Source: DAHUYF01 sp035509275 (lineage in GTDB: Bacteria > Pseudomonadota > Alphaproteobacteria > ATCC43930 > CGMCC-115725). Taken from it: 64,000 bases of DNA. The notes beneath the pieces were generated by a model. It was not told the DNA's origin. It saw nothing but the letters and a program-made list of their open reading frames with translations, and did no database searches. Made by a program: the position numbers and the translations under genes. Location: assembly GCA_035509275.1 (NCBI GenBank), contig DATJLU010000037.1, positions 1-64,000 on the forward strand, written 5' to 3'. Below are positions 1-7,527 of the stretch, piece by piece. The first letter of the stretch is position 1; the number at the start of each line of letters is the position of its first letter.

Positions 1-189
1 GCAGACATCGTGGCGCATCGCCTCGAAATTCGGGTTCGGCAGCAGATGCGCGATGTTCGCCTTGCGCCCGGTGAAATAATTGTCGACGCAGAGCACGTCG
101 TTGCCTTCGGCGAGAAGCCGCTCGGCCAGATGCGAGCCGAGAAAACCGGCGCCGCCGGTGATGAGAACGCGTTTCTTGGTCAGGCTCAT
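1..189 (-). CDS. NAD-dependent epimerase/UDP-glucuronate decarboxylase-like protein (3' part outside window)
   Basis: Only the first 63 residues lie in the window; the gene runs off the left edge. The N-terminus carries the Rossmann nucleotide-binding motif GGAGFLGSHLAERLL at about residues 12-26, followed by VDNYFTGRKANIAHLL, a stretch typical of UDP-glucuronate decarboxylases (UXS), which make UDP-xylose. The ATG at 189 precedes a short lysine-rich lead into the Rossmann strand, as in the family. It fits the polysaccharide genes further right as a sugar-nucleotide supplier. A related extended-SDR epimerase is the alternative, since the catalytic YxxxK lies outside the window. Confidence 0.8.
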   Translation of the reverse strand, partial: MSLTKKRVLITGGAGFLGSHLAERLLAEGNDVLCVDNYFTGRKANIAHLLPNPNFEAMRHDVC

Positions 190-727
190 GGTGCCCCACT
201 CTCCCTCGCGTTATGGACGGACTCGTCGTCGCCTAAGCCGAGTGTGTGCATCATGCCCCCAACATGCTGGTCGAACATTCTGCGCAATTCGGCTGCGCTG
301 TCGGACGTGCCGCAGCGACATGCGGTTCGACCCTAGGCGGAGGACGTAAACGATTGATCATCAGATCACTCGGTCCGCGAAAGAAAGAATCCGCCACAAC
401 GACCCGCAACGCTCAACTCAATGAGCGGATTTGTCTTTTCGGCGATCTCATCCGTCCAAGGCGCTACCCGCGAGTGAATTTCCGCAAAGCGAGAGTCCGA
501 GGAGGGTCAGTTTGTGTCGGTGCAAAGCCCTGCACATTGACGATGCGCATCCCTCTGTTCGTCCGATTGGACGGCGCCGCCCGTTGTGGCTTCTTTATGG
601 TATCGCGCCAGCGCGGCCCGCGCGGTGAGGCGTGGCGGAGCCGCACGAGATCATCAGCGGCAAGGGAACTCCCGCCGAGTCGCCGGAGATGATGATCGGC
701 CGATCAGGAGCAAACCGAGAGCTTCGC
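190..727. other. Region with no supported gene
   Basis: No reading frame here has convincing protein character; the open frames are arginine-rich and overlap in several frames. Presumably the promoter of the epimerase-like gene on the minus strand lies in its left part, but I cannot pick out a clear box. Confidence 0.4.
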
Positions 728-976
728 TCAGCGCAACATCATCGAGGCGGCCAGCGCATTGATCATGATGCGATAGTGACCGGAGGCGATATCGATCAAG
801 CCACCGCACCCGTCACAGGCAAAGGACGAGATGCCGTGCAGCCATTCGATGCACCTCTCGTTGTAGACATCGCAATGCGGGCACTCGATGGCGAGGAAGG
901 TGTCGCGGGCTTGCCGGAGCCGCGACATGTCGTCGGAGGTGCTGTTCATGTGCGTGTCTTCCGGTTGAGCGGCCAT
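728..976 (-). CDS. Small zinc-ribbon-like protein of unknown function
   Basis: An 82-residue protein with two CxxC pairs, CPHCDVYNERC and CDGCGG, about 20 residues apart, which suggests a small zinc ribbon. A second possible start, MNSTSDD, lies nine codons in, at 949 or close to it. The cysteine spacing and ordinary amino-acid composition separate it from overlapping frames. I do not recognise a named family. It stands alone between the epimerase fragment and a membrane protein on the other strand, so its context gives no function. Confidence 0.55.
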   Translation of the reverse strand: MAAQPEDTHMNSTSDDMSRLRQARDTFLAIECPHCDVYNERCIEWLHGISSFACDGCGGLIDIASGHYRIMINALAASMMLR

Positions 977-1269
977 CGTCGGGCAAACCTAACCACGGCT
1001 GCGCTCGGTCCCAAATGTCAGAATAAGGGCATGGGCCCTGCCACGAGCGCGCGATCCGACAATATCTCCCGGCATCAGCAATCATTGGTCTTCGACTCGA
1101 TCGTACTGCACCGCGTCTCGAAGCATTCCCACGACGTGCCTCGCCATGTTGTTGTGTACCTCTGAATCATCGTGAGGTACGGCGATTTCGCGCGCCCAAA
1201 TTCCGCCACATGTTTCGTTAAGAACCGTGCTCGCATACTTCTCTCTACTGAAAAAACGGGAGGCGAGAC

Positions 1270-2145
1270 ATGACGCAACCGCGTTGGGCTGGCGCTTGGA
1301 AGCGCGCGCCAATCCTGCCCGAGAGGCACGCGGATTGGACGGCGCCGCGTCTTCTGCGCAAAGCCGAAACGCCGGCACGTCAGACCGTGCCGCCGCCGCA
1401 CGCGAAGCCGGTGCCGCCGCCACGCGAGCACTCCGTGCCGGCGCTGCGCGGAAATCCGACTCTTGCCGCCGGTGACTTGATGCCCAGCGCGCCGGAACGA
1501 GAGTATGCCGTCGCCGCCGCCCCGCGCTTGGCTTCCCCGGCCATGCCATACGTCGCTTTTCCGAGCCCGGCGCAACCCTCGCCGCCGCGCGCCGCCGTGC
1601 GCGCCGGCTTTGGCCGGTTTCCGGCTCTCCTTATTATCTGCGTGCTTGGCGTGGCGACGGGACTGGGCGCTGCGTATCTGATGGTCCGGATGTTACCGGG
1701 CGTTGCCGAACGGATGACAGCATCGATCGACAGCGCCGTGTCGGGGCTTGGCCGAATGCGCGCAGCACAGGCTGCAGCCGAAGCGCAAGGCCACGGCTCC
1801 GCGAAGATCGTCCCGCTTCCCGCGCTTCCAGCGACCGCTGACAACGCGGCGTTGGAGACGCTGCTGCAGCGCGCGCGCGCTGAACTCGCCGCGCGCAAGC
1901 TTGAGCAACCGCCCGGCGACAACGCCCTGGACTCGTATCGTCAGCTCCGGGTGAGGTGGCCCGAGGAGAAGCGTGTCGCCCAGCTCGGTGGCGAGGTCGG
2001 ATTGGCCTTCTGGGCAATGGGCAAGGCAGCGCAGAGCACCGGAGATTGGAACGAAGCGCTGCACTATTTCAAAATCGTCAATTCGCTTCCGCCGCTGCCG
2101 CTCGGCCCATCATCGCAACCCGCCACGGCTTCGGCCGCTCAATGA
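1270..2145 (+). CDS. Single-pass membrane protein with proline-rich N-terminus, unknown function
   Basis: A 291-residue protein. The first 110 residues are rich in proline, arginine and alanine and look disordered and cytoplasmic. One membrane segment follows at about 119-138 (FPALLIICVLGVATGLGAAYLMV). The remaining part is helical, and its last 60 residues (EVGLAFWAMGKAAQSTGDWNEALHYFKIV) resemble a tetratricopeptide-like helical pair. A purine-rich stretch, GGGAGGCGAGAC, stands just before the ATG. No enzymatic motif is visible. It is probably an envelope-anchored scaffold or adaptor, but that is inference from architecture only. Confidence 0.6.
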   Translation: MTQPRWAGAWKRAPILPERHADWTAPRLLRKAETPARQTVPPPHAKPVPPPREHSVPALRGNPTLAAGDLMPSAPEREYAVAAAPRLASPAMPYVAFPSPAQPSPPRAAVRAGFGRFPALLIICVLGVATGLGAAYLMVRMLPGVAERMTASIDSAVSGLGRMRAAQAAAEAQGHGSAKIVPLPALPATADNAALETLLQRARAELAARKLEQPPGDNALDSYRQLRVRWPEEKRVAQLGGEVGLAFWAMGKAAQSTGDWNEALHYFKIVNSLPPLPLGPSSQPATASAAQ

Positions 2146-2200
2146 AGGCCGCGCCGGGCCGCCGGCCGCCCGTTTTGCCACCGGGTCCGTACCGCGCAGG

Positions 2201-2593
2201 CTAGTCGTTCGGCAACAAGGCCCCGGCTCTGGCATCGGGGTCCGGTTGCTGGACCGGCCCCTGCCGTTGGGCCTCCTCCTGCCGATCCTGCGGCGATGCC
2301 TGGGACGCTGCCGCCAGCGCTTTCCTGGCCCGCGCAAGATCGTTCAGGCACTCGATCTCGGAGACGGGCTCGACATCAATGGCCTTCGCGATCCATGACT
2401 TCGCGGTCGCGTAACCAGCCGGCGTCGCGTTGGCTGCTGCGCCGATCTCACCCAAACCCTGTTTCCCCCTCAGCGACTGTTGGGCGACGACTTTCGCCTG
2501 GAGCGACGCGATATCGTCCTTGCACTCGGCACTTGCTTTGCCCGTAGCCATGACGCCGAGCGTGAGGGCGAGCGCGACCGTCAGTGGTTTCAT
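2201..2593 (-). CDS. Small secreted protein with signal peptide, unknown function
   Basis: A 130-residue protein beginning MKPLTVALALTLGVMATGKASAEC, a clear Sec signal peptide with a probable cut after ASA. The mature part is hydrophilic and helical with cysteines in AECKDD and EIECLNDL that may form a disulfide. The ATG at 2593 is chosen because GAGGAG lies just upstream on the coding strand; longer in-frame versions would bury the signal peptide. The C-terminus is rich in Q, P and D. Small periplasmic proteins of this kind are common in Bradyrhizobium-like genomes; no function is assigned. Confidence 0.65.
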   Translation of the reverse strand: MKPLTVALALTLGVMATGKASAECKDDIASLQAKVVAQQSLRGKQGLGEIGAAANATPAGYATAKSWIAKAIDVEPVSEIECLNDLARARKALAAASQASPQDRQEEAQRQGPVQQPDPDARAGALLPND

Positions 2594-3017
2594 CAAGGCT
2601 CCTCGCTGGCTTTGTGAGTCCCTGCCGATCGTCTGAGAACTTTTTGCTCGGCAGAGCATGGCTCCTGTCGCCCTTTTGCCGCCGCTTTCGCAGCTTGTCG
2701 AGCAAAATCTCAAACTCGGTCATGCTCCGCCACGCGGCTCGCGAACAAACGCGCGGCATGACGAGAGATATCCCCACATAGCTCCTTTTTCACAGCCCGC
2801 GCTGCGCGCACTCTCCATCGCCGCCATGTCGAGCAAAACGGACAAGCGAAAGCCATGCGACGGCGCTAGGCTTTGACGGTCACAGTTGTTCGGGGCATTC
2901 GCTGACGCCGGCCGAGTGGCGAGATCATATCGCGCCGATGCTGCCGCCGACCGGATATCTCACAGCGAAGGCTGGCTTGCGCGTCACCGTCTCGCGACGA
3001 CAGCGAAACCGGAGGAG
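2594..3017. other. Intergenic region without supported gene
   Basis: I see no frame with a credible protein here. The left end holds the ribosome-binding site and presumably the promoter of the secreted protein; the right end leads into the broken phasin-like gene, with GGAGGAG at 3011-3017. Confidence 0.35.
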
Positions 3018-3454
3018 ATGATGCCACGGAAGCGGAACACGGCGCAGGAAGCGGCAGAGGGACAGGAACAGCAGCTTGGCTCAGCCGCAACGAGAGCGTT
3101 GGACCTTTGGATGAGAATCAGGTGCGGATATTCGAGGCGTTCGACGAAGTTGCGAGGCGCTAGCTCGACCGTCGTCGCGAAGCTCTCGATGCGACGCGGC
3201 AGACATTCGAAGAGTTCCGCAACGACAACAGCCTTGACGGCGTCATGCGCGTGCAACAGGAATGGGTGATGGGGACGATGAATCGTCTCGCCGCTGACAT
3301 TGTCGAGCTCAGCGGCACTGCCCTCAACATCGCCCAAGCCGCGGCATCCCGGATCGCCGGCACAACGGAAGGAGCAGGCCGCAACTTGGAGCAGGCACGC
3401 CAGGGGCTTATGAGCGTTGCCGGCGCGAAGCCGGGCATTCCCGCAGCAAAGTAA
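3018..3454 (+). pseudogene. Broken phasin-like gene (frameshift plus in-frame stop)
   Basis: Reading starts at ATG 3018 or 3021 after GGAGGAG with MPRKRNTAQEAAEGQEQQ and continues to about 3105. The protein-like reading then moves to another frame: DENQVRIFEAFDEVARR, a TAG at 3161-3163, then LDRRREALDATRQTFEEFRND and MRVQQEWVMGTMNRLAADIVELSGTALN to 3454. The two frames and the stop together describe one helical protein of about 145 residues. It resembles phasins, which coat polyhydroxyalkanoate granules. The final segment could still be made from ATG 3245 as a 69-residue protein. Phasin assignment rests on helical character and the W-M-x-x-M-x-R-L pattern, so it is tentative. Confidence 0.5.
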
Positions 3455-3892
3455 GGAGCTGCGAGAAATCGGTGCCATACGCGTCAATGCCCGCGGTCAA
3501 TGCCAACAAGCGGGAGCTGGACCCGCACCTCGCGCGCAGGTGCCTGTCTGCTGCTCCTAAGCAGACCAAATCTGAATGAGGCAATCACGCATCTTTGCCC
3601 CAATCAGCGGTAGTGGCGTTTTTGAAATGATACGCGCGCACTTCTGCGCCGGACGAGGGCCGATCGCATTCGGCACTCCGCTTGGCCCTGGACGTAAACG
3701 GGAACGGTGACAGACAGTTGGGCTGGCGTGCGCTGAGGCGACGCGCAAAATCCGGGGCGGCGCTGACGACGCGCGCTGTTCTCGTTCGGCGATGGCGGCC
3801 CGGATTCTGATGACATGATCTCTGTTTCGCGTATAGGCTGATGAACGAGGTAGCGAATAAGTACCTGGGGCGCACAGGGAGCGGGGGAAGAG
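3455..3892. other. Intergenic region without supported gene
   Basis: No convincing frame on either strand. It separates the broken phasin-like gene from the small paralogous genes; I see no tRNA or strong hairpin. Confidence 0.35.
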
Positions 3893-4117
3893 ATGCGTGT
3901 CCTCACGATAGAGCGGCGAACGATGGCGCAGGCGGAAGACGTCATGGCGATGCTGTGGCGCATGCTGGAAAAATATCGGATGCCAACGCCGAAACTGGGT
4001 GTTCGAGTCGCGGGCGCCGTGCTCATCACGATGGAGTTTCTCTCGGATCCGGATGCTTATCTGATACAGAGCGTTACATCGGAGACGGCGGCAGCTTCGG
4101 TGACAGCATGCGATTGA
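3893..4117 (+). CDS. Small protein of a locally duplicated family (copy 1), unknown function
   Basis: A 74-residue protein whose body, LTIERRTMAQAEDVMAMLW then RMLEKYRMPTPKLGVRVAG, lines up with the longer protein encoded at 6262-6618 (ATIEFRSLSVQDAEQVLAEIW then KCLEEFDIASPRLGVKFGG). The shared pattern is TIE-R, a glutamine/alanine-rich helix with Trp, then PxLGVxxxG and a beta strand. This copy is shorter, ending soon after FLSDPDA, and may be truncated. GGGGGAAGAG lies just upstream. I recognise no named family. A module-B protein follows at 4287 on the same strand. Confidence 0.55.
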   Translation: MRVLTIERRTMAQAEDVMAMLWRMLEKYRMPTPKLGVRVAGAVLITMEFLSDPDAYLIQSVTSETAAASVTACD

Positions 4118-4286
4118 CGGTCCGTGATGGGGATGAGGGATGAGCGATCAACGATCACACGACCGAAAGGAGGTCTGCAGGGACGCTAAACTTTACCGAG
4201 GCAAAGAGCTTTTGTGATTTGCGCGCTGGCGGACAACGCCAAACAATGAGGATGGGCAAGGGTTCGGCCCAGTCGGAGGACGGTCC

Positions 4287-4517
4287 GTGGCGAGCAACGA
4301 GGAAGATGATGGTCCGTCCGGGATTCCGCCAACGTTGCGGGACCGCGTCATTGAGCAGATTGGCATAACGACAGACGCGCTCGACGCGGCATCCGCGAAC
4401 CCAAGCGATGAGACGCTCGACGAATTGTACAAGGCGGCCGACAATCTGATGCGGGCGCTTGGGCGCGTCATTCTCGAGATCGAGCGCCAGCGCGGACAGC
4501 AAGCGTCGGATCGCTGA
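4287..4517 (+). CDS. Small helical protein sharing a module with two nearby HTH proteins
   Basis: A 76-residue protein starting at GTG 4287, chosen because GGAGGA stands eight bases upstream. Residues 20-72 (RVIEQIGITTDALDAASANP, ending in DNLMRALGRVILEIERQR) match the C-terminal halves of the proteins at 5515-6042 and 6810-7202. The shared pattern is a D/S-H/N/R-L-M/V-R-[AS]-x-[GA]-R-x-x-[LI]-E-[LI]-E-R helix. Unlike those two it has no DNA-binding domain. It might therefore act as a partner or inhibitor by forming mixed oligomers, which is inference. Confidence 0.6.
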   Translation: MASNEEDDGPSGIPPTLRDRVIEQIGITTDALDAASANPSDETLDELYKAADNLMRALGRVILEIERQRGQQASDR

Positions 4518-4666
4518 CCTCGCTTCTCGCTCGCGTGCCGCGGTGAACGCGCTCGCCTCGTTCGGAGAGCTCCTGACAAATCGCGTCGATGCTTGCGATC
4601 GTCGAGGGCCTCTGGAATGCGCGTCGCTGCTCGTGGCAATGAAAGCTGCTGCGAATCCGCCGCGGC

Positions 4667-4987
4667 TTACGCCGAGCGATTTCCCCTGTCCGCCTCGTCC
4701 TCGAGCGCCGCGACCAGCAGCAGGCGCGCCGCCTCGGCTTTTTCGACAATGCCGCGCGGGGGCGGATCCATTGCGTGCAGCAGAGGAAGAGCTTGCTCGA
4801 TAACAGAGCGAGCGGCGACCAAGAGATGGACGGGGCCGCAATTGCTGAGGGTTATGTTTACTCTCGCCCCAACTTCGCCCACGTGATAGAGAGCGACGGT
4901 TCCGGTCATCGCCCCCGCGTTTCGATCGGCCGCGAGCTGCTGCGCGAAGATCTCCAAGAGTCTTTTGTCTTCAACCGGCTTGCGCAT
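4667..4987 (-). CDS. Small protein of unknown function
   Basis: A 106-residue frame beginning MRKPVEDKRLLEIFAQQLAA. It has mixed alpha/beta character (TGTVALYHVGEVGARVNITL, then a helix VARSVIEQALPLLHAM-like) and a leucine- and alanine-rich C-terminal helix. An in-frame TTG at 5005 would add six residues but has a purine run too close to it. Composition is more protein-like than competing frames, which are arginine-rich. I do not recognise a family, and coding status is only moderately supported. Confidence 0.4.
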   Translation of the reverse strand: MRKPVEDKRLLEIFAQQLAADRNAGAMTGTVALYHVGEVGARVNITLSNCGPVHLLVAARSVIEQALPLLHAMDPPPRGIVEKAEAARLLLVAALEDEADRGNRSA

Positions 4988-5471
4988 GTTTCGGGGCCCG
5001 ACCAACCTAATGCGCTATTAACGTCGAAGCTAGAAAACCGATCCGTTCATAGCGCGGCATCCGATCATCCTTCCGGGTGGCCTTGCCCGCAGTCCGGTCT
5101 CCGGGGACGCGCGGCGCGTGGAGCCGCCGCTGCGCCGAATGCCCCTTTATCGCTCGGCCCGCTCATTTATGTCGAGATCGGGCGCGCGCCGGCGGCGCTT
5201 TCGGCCGCTGACCGCGGGTTAGCCCGTAACTGCGACGAGGCGGGAGCCGATCTTGCGGCGCTGCGCGGCGTTCCATCCGGTTCGCGCGGCGGCCGTTTTC
5301 GCCAAAAACGCGATATCCGTCCGTGCCGCCTCTGCCGCTGCCACATCAAGCCCCGAGGCGGTGCCGGTGAAAAGTCACTTTGTTTATCGGGATGGCACAC
5401 ACGATATACGCGGCCGAGCACGCAAGCGGAGCGGGCCACAAACCGTCGGCTTCTCTTTTCTTTTCTCTAGG
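4988..5471. other. Intergenic region without supported gene
   Basis: Open frames here are arginine/alanine-rich and mutually overlapping; none is credible. The right edge is the terminator that ends the minus-strand HTH gene at 5515. Confidence 0.35.
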
Positions 5472-5501
5472 AAAAAGAAGACGCCGCCTGGCCGGCGGCG
5501 C
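5472..5501 (-). terminator. Intrinsic terminator after the HTH gene
   Basis: On the minus strand, GCCGCC (5499-5494) pairs with GGCGGC (5488-5483) across a five-base loop. A T-rich tail from 5479 downward (TTCTTTTTC) follows. It lies 14 bases beyond the stop of the gene at 5515-6042. Confidence 0.6.
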
Positions 5502-5514
5502 CTCACGTGATCGC

Positions 5515-6042
5515 TCAGGCGCCGCGCACAGCGGCGACCGCGTGCGCCTTGATAGCCCGCGCCGGCTTCGACGTCTGTTCGCGCGCAAGCAAGCGCTCGA
5601 GCTCGAGGCGGACACGCGCCGTCGACCGCATCAACCGGTCAGTCGCCTCCTGCAGCTCGGCAGCGCTTTGCGCCGAACCCTCGACCACTTGATCGAGGGC
5701 AACGAGAAACGAGGCAATATCAGCGCTGACTCGCTCGCGCAGTTCGGCCCCGAGCACGCGTTCATCGGCGGCGCGCATGGTATGCGACGTCCTTACGGAG
5801 GGCCCGCCGATACGCTCTTCCGGTGCTGACGTCCGCGCTTTCTGGCTCGGCGCGAGCTCTGCTCGCTCACCCTCCTCTGCCGCCCGGAAGGCGCCGGTCC
5901 GTTTGATGATGTAGCGGATGGCTGGAGCGGTGCAGCCATAATCCCGCCCGAGCTGGGCGATGGAATCGCCCGCCTGATACCTTGCGACGATCTTTGACCA
6001 CTCGCTGCGTGCTATCTTTCCCTTTTCTCTAGCCCCGGACAT
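5515..6042 (-). CDS. Helix-turn-helix protein with shared C-terminal helical module (paralogue 1)
   Basis: A 175-residue protein. Residues about 11-52 (ARSEWSKIVARYQAGDSIAQ, then LGRDYGCTAPAIRYIIKRTG) read as a helix-turn-helix of the homeodomain/resolvase-like type: a helix, a turn at YGC, and a recognition helix. A linker of about 50 charged residues follows. Residues 105-160 form the module shared with the proteins at 4287-4517 and 6810-7202, ending ATDRLMRSTARVRLELERLL. The start MSGAREKGK is the first ATG before the HTH. It probably is a DNA-binding regulator; targets are unknown. Its position beside the polysaccharide locus makes control of that locus a reasonable guess. Terminator at 5472-5501. 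Confidence 0.7.
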   Translation of the reverse strand: MSGAREKGKIARSEWSKIVARYQAGDSIAQLGRDYGCTAPAIRYIIKRTGAFRAAEEGERAELAPSQKARTSAPEERIGGPSVRTSHTMRAADERVLGAELRERVSADIASFLVALDQVVEGSAQSAAELQEATDRLMRSTARVRLELERLLAREQTSKPARAIKAHAVAAVRGA

Positions 6043-6261
6043 CTTTGGTCACTTTCCTCGATTACAACCCGACCTATTGGATCGGGTGAAGCGTTCCCAT
6101 CTCTTATTTAACACATTTCCCCGGAAATGGCACCGCAAAAAATGCAGCGCCTCGGATGTCACAGCCTTGCAGCTGTCACCCGAAACCGCGTCCTGCAGAT
6201 TTCGCTCGTCCTCGCTCAAACCGGCCTCGGCCCGGCCCTCCCCCTCCCCTCGCCGCCGCCA

Positions 6262-6618
6262 TTACTGCGGCCTGCCGATCGGCACATCCCTCAGAAACAC
6301 CGCCGCCAAATGGCGCTCGCGTCGGCGAGCGATCTGAGTTTCGCCGGAAAAAAACGGGAAAACAACGACTTCAGGATTGCACTCCAGCATCGTTTTGCGC
6401 CGCTCGTTTCCCGCCATCCAACGCGACAAGCGCATCGCCACGATCCGCGCCGAGAGTTGCTCGTCGAACCGGCATCGCAGCGTCACGTCGGCCTCGCCGC
6501 CGAACTTGACGCCCAGCCGCGGGGACGCGATGTCAAATTCCTCCAAGCACTTCCAGATCTCGGCCAAGACCTGCTCCGCGTCTTGCACCGAAAGACTGCG
6601 AAACTCGATTGTAGCCAA
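6262..6618 (-). CDS. Small protein of a locally duplicated family (copy 2), unknown function
   Basis: A 118-residue protein. I place the start at TTG 6618 because GGAG stands seven bases upstream and the homology with the 3893-4117 protein begins there. Shared features are TIEFRSL, an amphipathic helix AEQVLAEIWKCLEEF, and SPRLGVKFGG. The C-terminal half, absent from the other copy, ends in RHLAAVFLRDVPIGRPQ. It lies between two HTH proteins on the same strand, so the three may be co-transcribed. An upstream AT-rich element occurs at 6763-6773. Function unknown. Confidence 0.55.
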   Translation of the reverse strand: MATIEFRSLSVQDAEQVLAEIWKCLEEFDIASPRLGVKFGGEADVTLRCRFDEQLSARIVAMRLSRWMAGNERRKTMLECNPEVVVFPFFSGETQIARRRERHLAAVFLRDVPIGRPQ

Positions 6619-6762
6619 CCCCAATCTCCCCGCCTCTGGGATCGGTCCCCGTGACACTCCCCGTATTTTTTGTTTTCGCACGTGCGGCACCGGTTTACCA
6701 GCCCATAAAAACGTAAAAATAACCCTTGACATCGCAACCAATCCGTCAGCGGACCCGTTCAA

Positions 6763-6773
6763 GGAAAGATAAC
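6763..6773 (-). promoter_or_regulatory. TTATCTTTCC element upstream of the 6618 gene
   Basis: On the minus strand this reads GTTATCTTTCC, close to GTTATCTTTTC before the wzc-like gene and TTTATCTTTTC before the P450. It lies about 145 bases before the TTG start at 6618. It could be a -10 box or an operator. Confidence 0.35.
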
Positions 6774-6809
6774 ATATCTCAACCAGCGCGGAATCGGGGG
6801 GACGCACGG

Positions 6810-7202
6810 TCAGCTGCTTTCATGCACCCCGCGCTCGAGTTCGATGCGCATGCGCGCAATGGCGCGGACCAGGTGATCGCTCGATTGTCGCAGCTCGTCG
6901 ATGGTCGCTTCGTCGGCGTTGCGGCGGGCGGCGTCAAAGGTTTCGAGAAATCGGATCATCGCCCCGCCAAGGCGCGAGTTGAGTTCGGGATTGAGCCACA
7001 ACAGCCGGTGGGAGGGCGTGAACAGGCCCGCTGTCAATTCACCGAAATACAGCAGATTCCGGCGCACGACACTCGATACCAGGGCGCCGGAGCAACCGAA
7101 GTCGCGAGCGATCGCACTGGCACGTTCGCCCGCGAGATAGCGGTGCAGCACCTTCGGCCATTCGCTTTCCGGGAGCTCTCCGAGATTTCGCCGGCCGGCC
7201 AT
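6810..7202 (-). CDS. Helix-turn-helix protein with shared C-terminal helical module (paralogue 2)
   Basis: A 130-residue protein starting MAGRRNLGELPESEW at ATG 7202, preceded by a GGGAAGGGG purine run. Residues 12-50 (SEWPKVLHRYLAGERASAIA, RDFGCSGALVSSVVRRN) match the helix-turn-helix of the 5515-6042 protein at many positions: SEWxK, RYxAG, RD[YF]GC and a final [KR]R. The last 55 residues carry the shared module (TIDELRQSSDHLVRAIARMR, IELERGV). It is probably a small DNA-binding regulator. It is the gene nearest the wzc-like gene, which is transcribed away from it, so local control of the polysaccharide genes is plausible but unproven. Confidence 0.7.
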   Translation of the reverse strand: MAGRRNLGELPESEWPKVLHRYLAGERASAIARDFGCSGALVSSVVRRNLLYFGELTAGLFTPSHRLLWLNPELNSRLGGAMIRFLETFDAARRNADEATIDELRQSSDHLVRAIARMRIELERGVHESS

Positions 7203-7417
7203 GAGGTTTCCCCTTCCCGCGGCATTGTTGCTGACGCGGTCCTCCCCTCGCGGCGTCCCTCGAGCGGCAAAGCCGGCATCCGGCGACGCCGCTCGAATGT
7301 CGCGCTCCAGCGCTGCCGTAAGGCACGTCACTCGGGCGCTCGCCGCATCCGGCAGTTGATGTACGGACGCAGGCTCAAACGTGGACGGCCAAGGTAGACT
7401 ACTCCAGTCTGCAACAT

Positions 7418-7429
7418 CTTTTCGAAAAG
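7418..7429. promoter_or_regulatory. Perfect 12-bp palindrome CTTTTCGAAAAG
   Basis: A perfect inverted repeat six bases upstream of the putative -35 box of the wzc-like gene. The half-site CTTTTC recurs in the AT-rich elements elsewhere in the window, so it is a candidate dimer-binding operator. Confidence 0.4.
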
Positions 7430-7434
7430 TCAAA

Positions 7435-7475
7435 TTGCGCGACGGTGCCGCGTTGTGTTATCTTTTCGTTTATGC
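7435..7475 (+). promoter_or_regulatory. Putative promoter of the wzc-like gene
   Basis: TTGCGC (7435-7440), a 17-base spacer and TTATCT (7458-7463) fit a sigma-70-type promoter 65 bases before the start codon. The -10 region is part of the longer GTTATCTTTTCG stretch that recurs before other genes in the window. Confidence 0.45.
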
Positions 7476-7527
7476 AAGTCATGCGCGTGAGGGCGACCGC
7501 TCGGCGCCAGTAACGAGGGCAAAGGAC

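Larger units (their letters stand above)
7203..7527. other. Divergent control region before the polysaccharide genes
   Basis: No gene is supported here. The right half holds a perfect palindrome (7418-7429) and a -35/-10-like pair (7435-7463) before the wzc-like start; the left half should hold the promoter of the HTH gene at 7202. Confidence 0.5.

Noticed and set aside
4140..4220. A 25-codon frame (MSDQRSHDRKEVCRDAKLYR) after the 3893 gene.
   Set aside because: Too short, no domain and only a weak ribosome-binding site.
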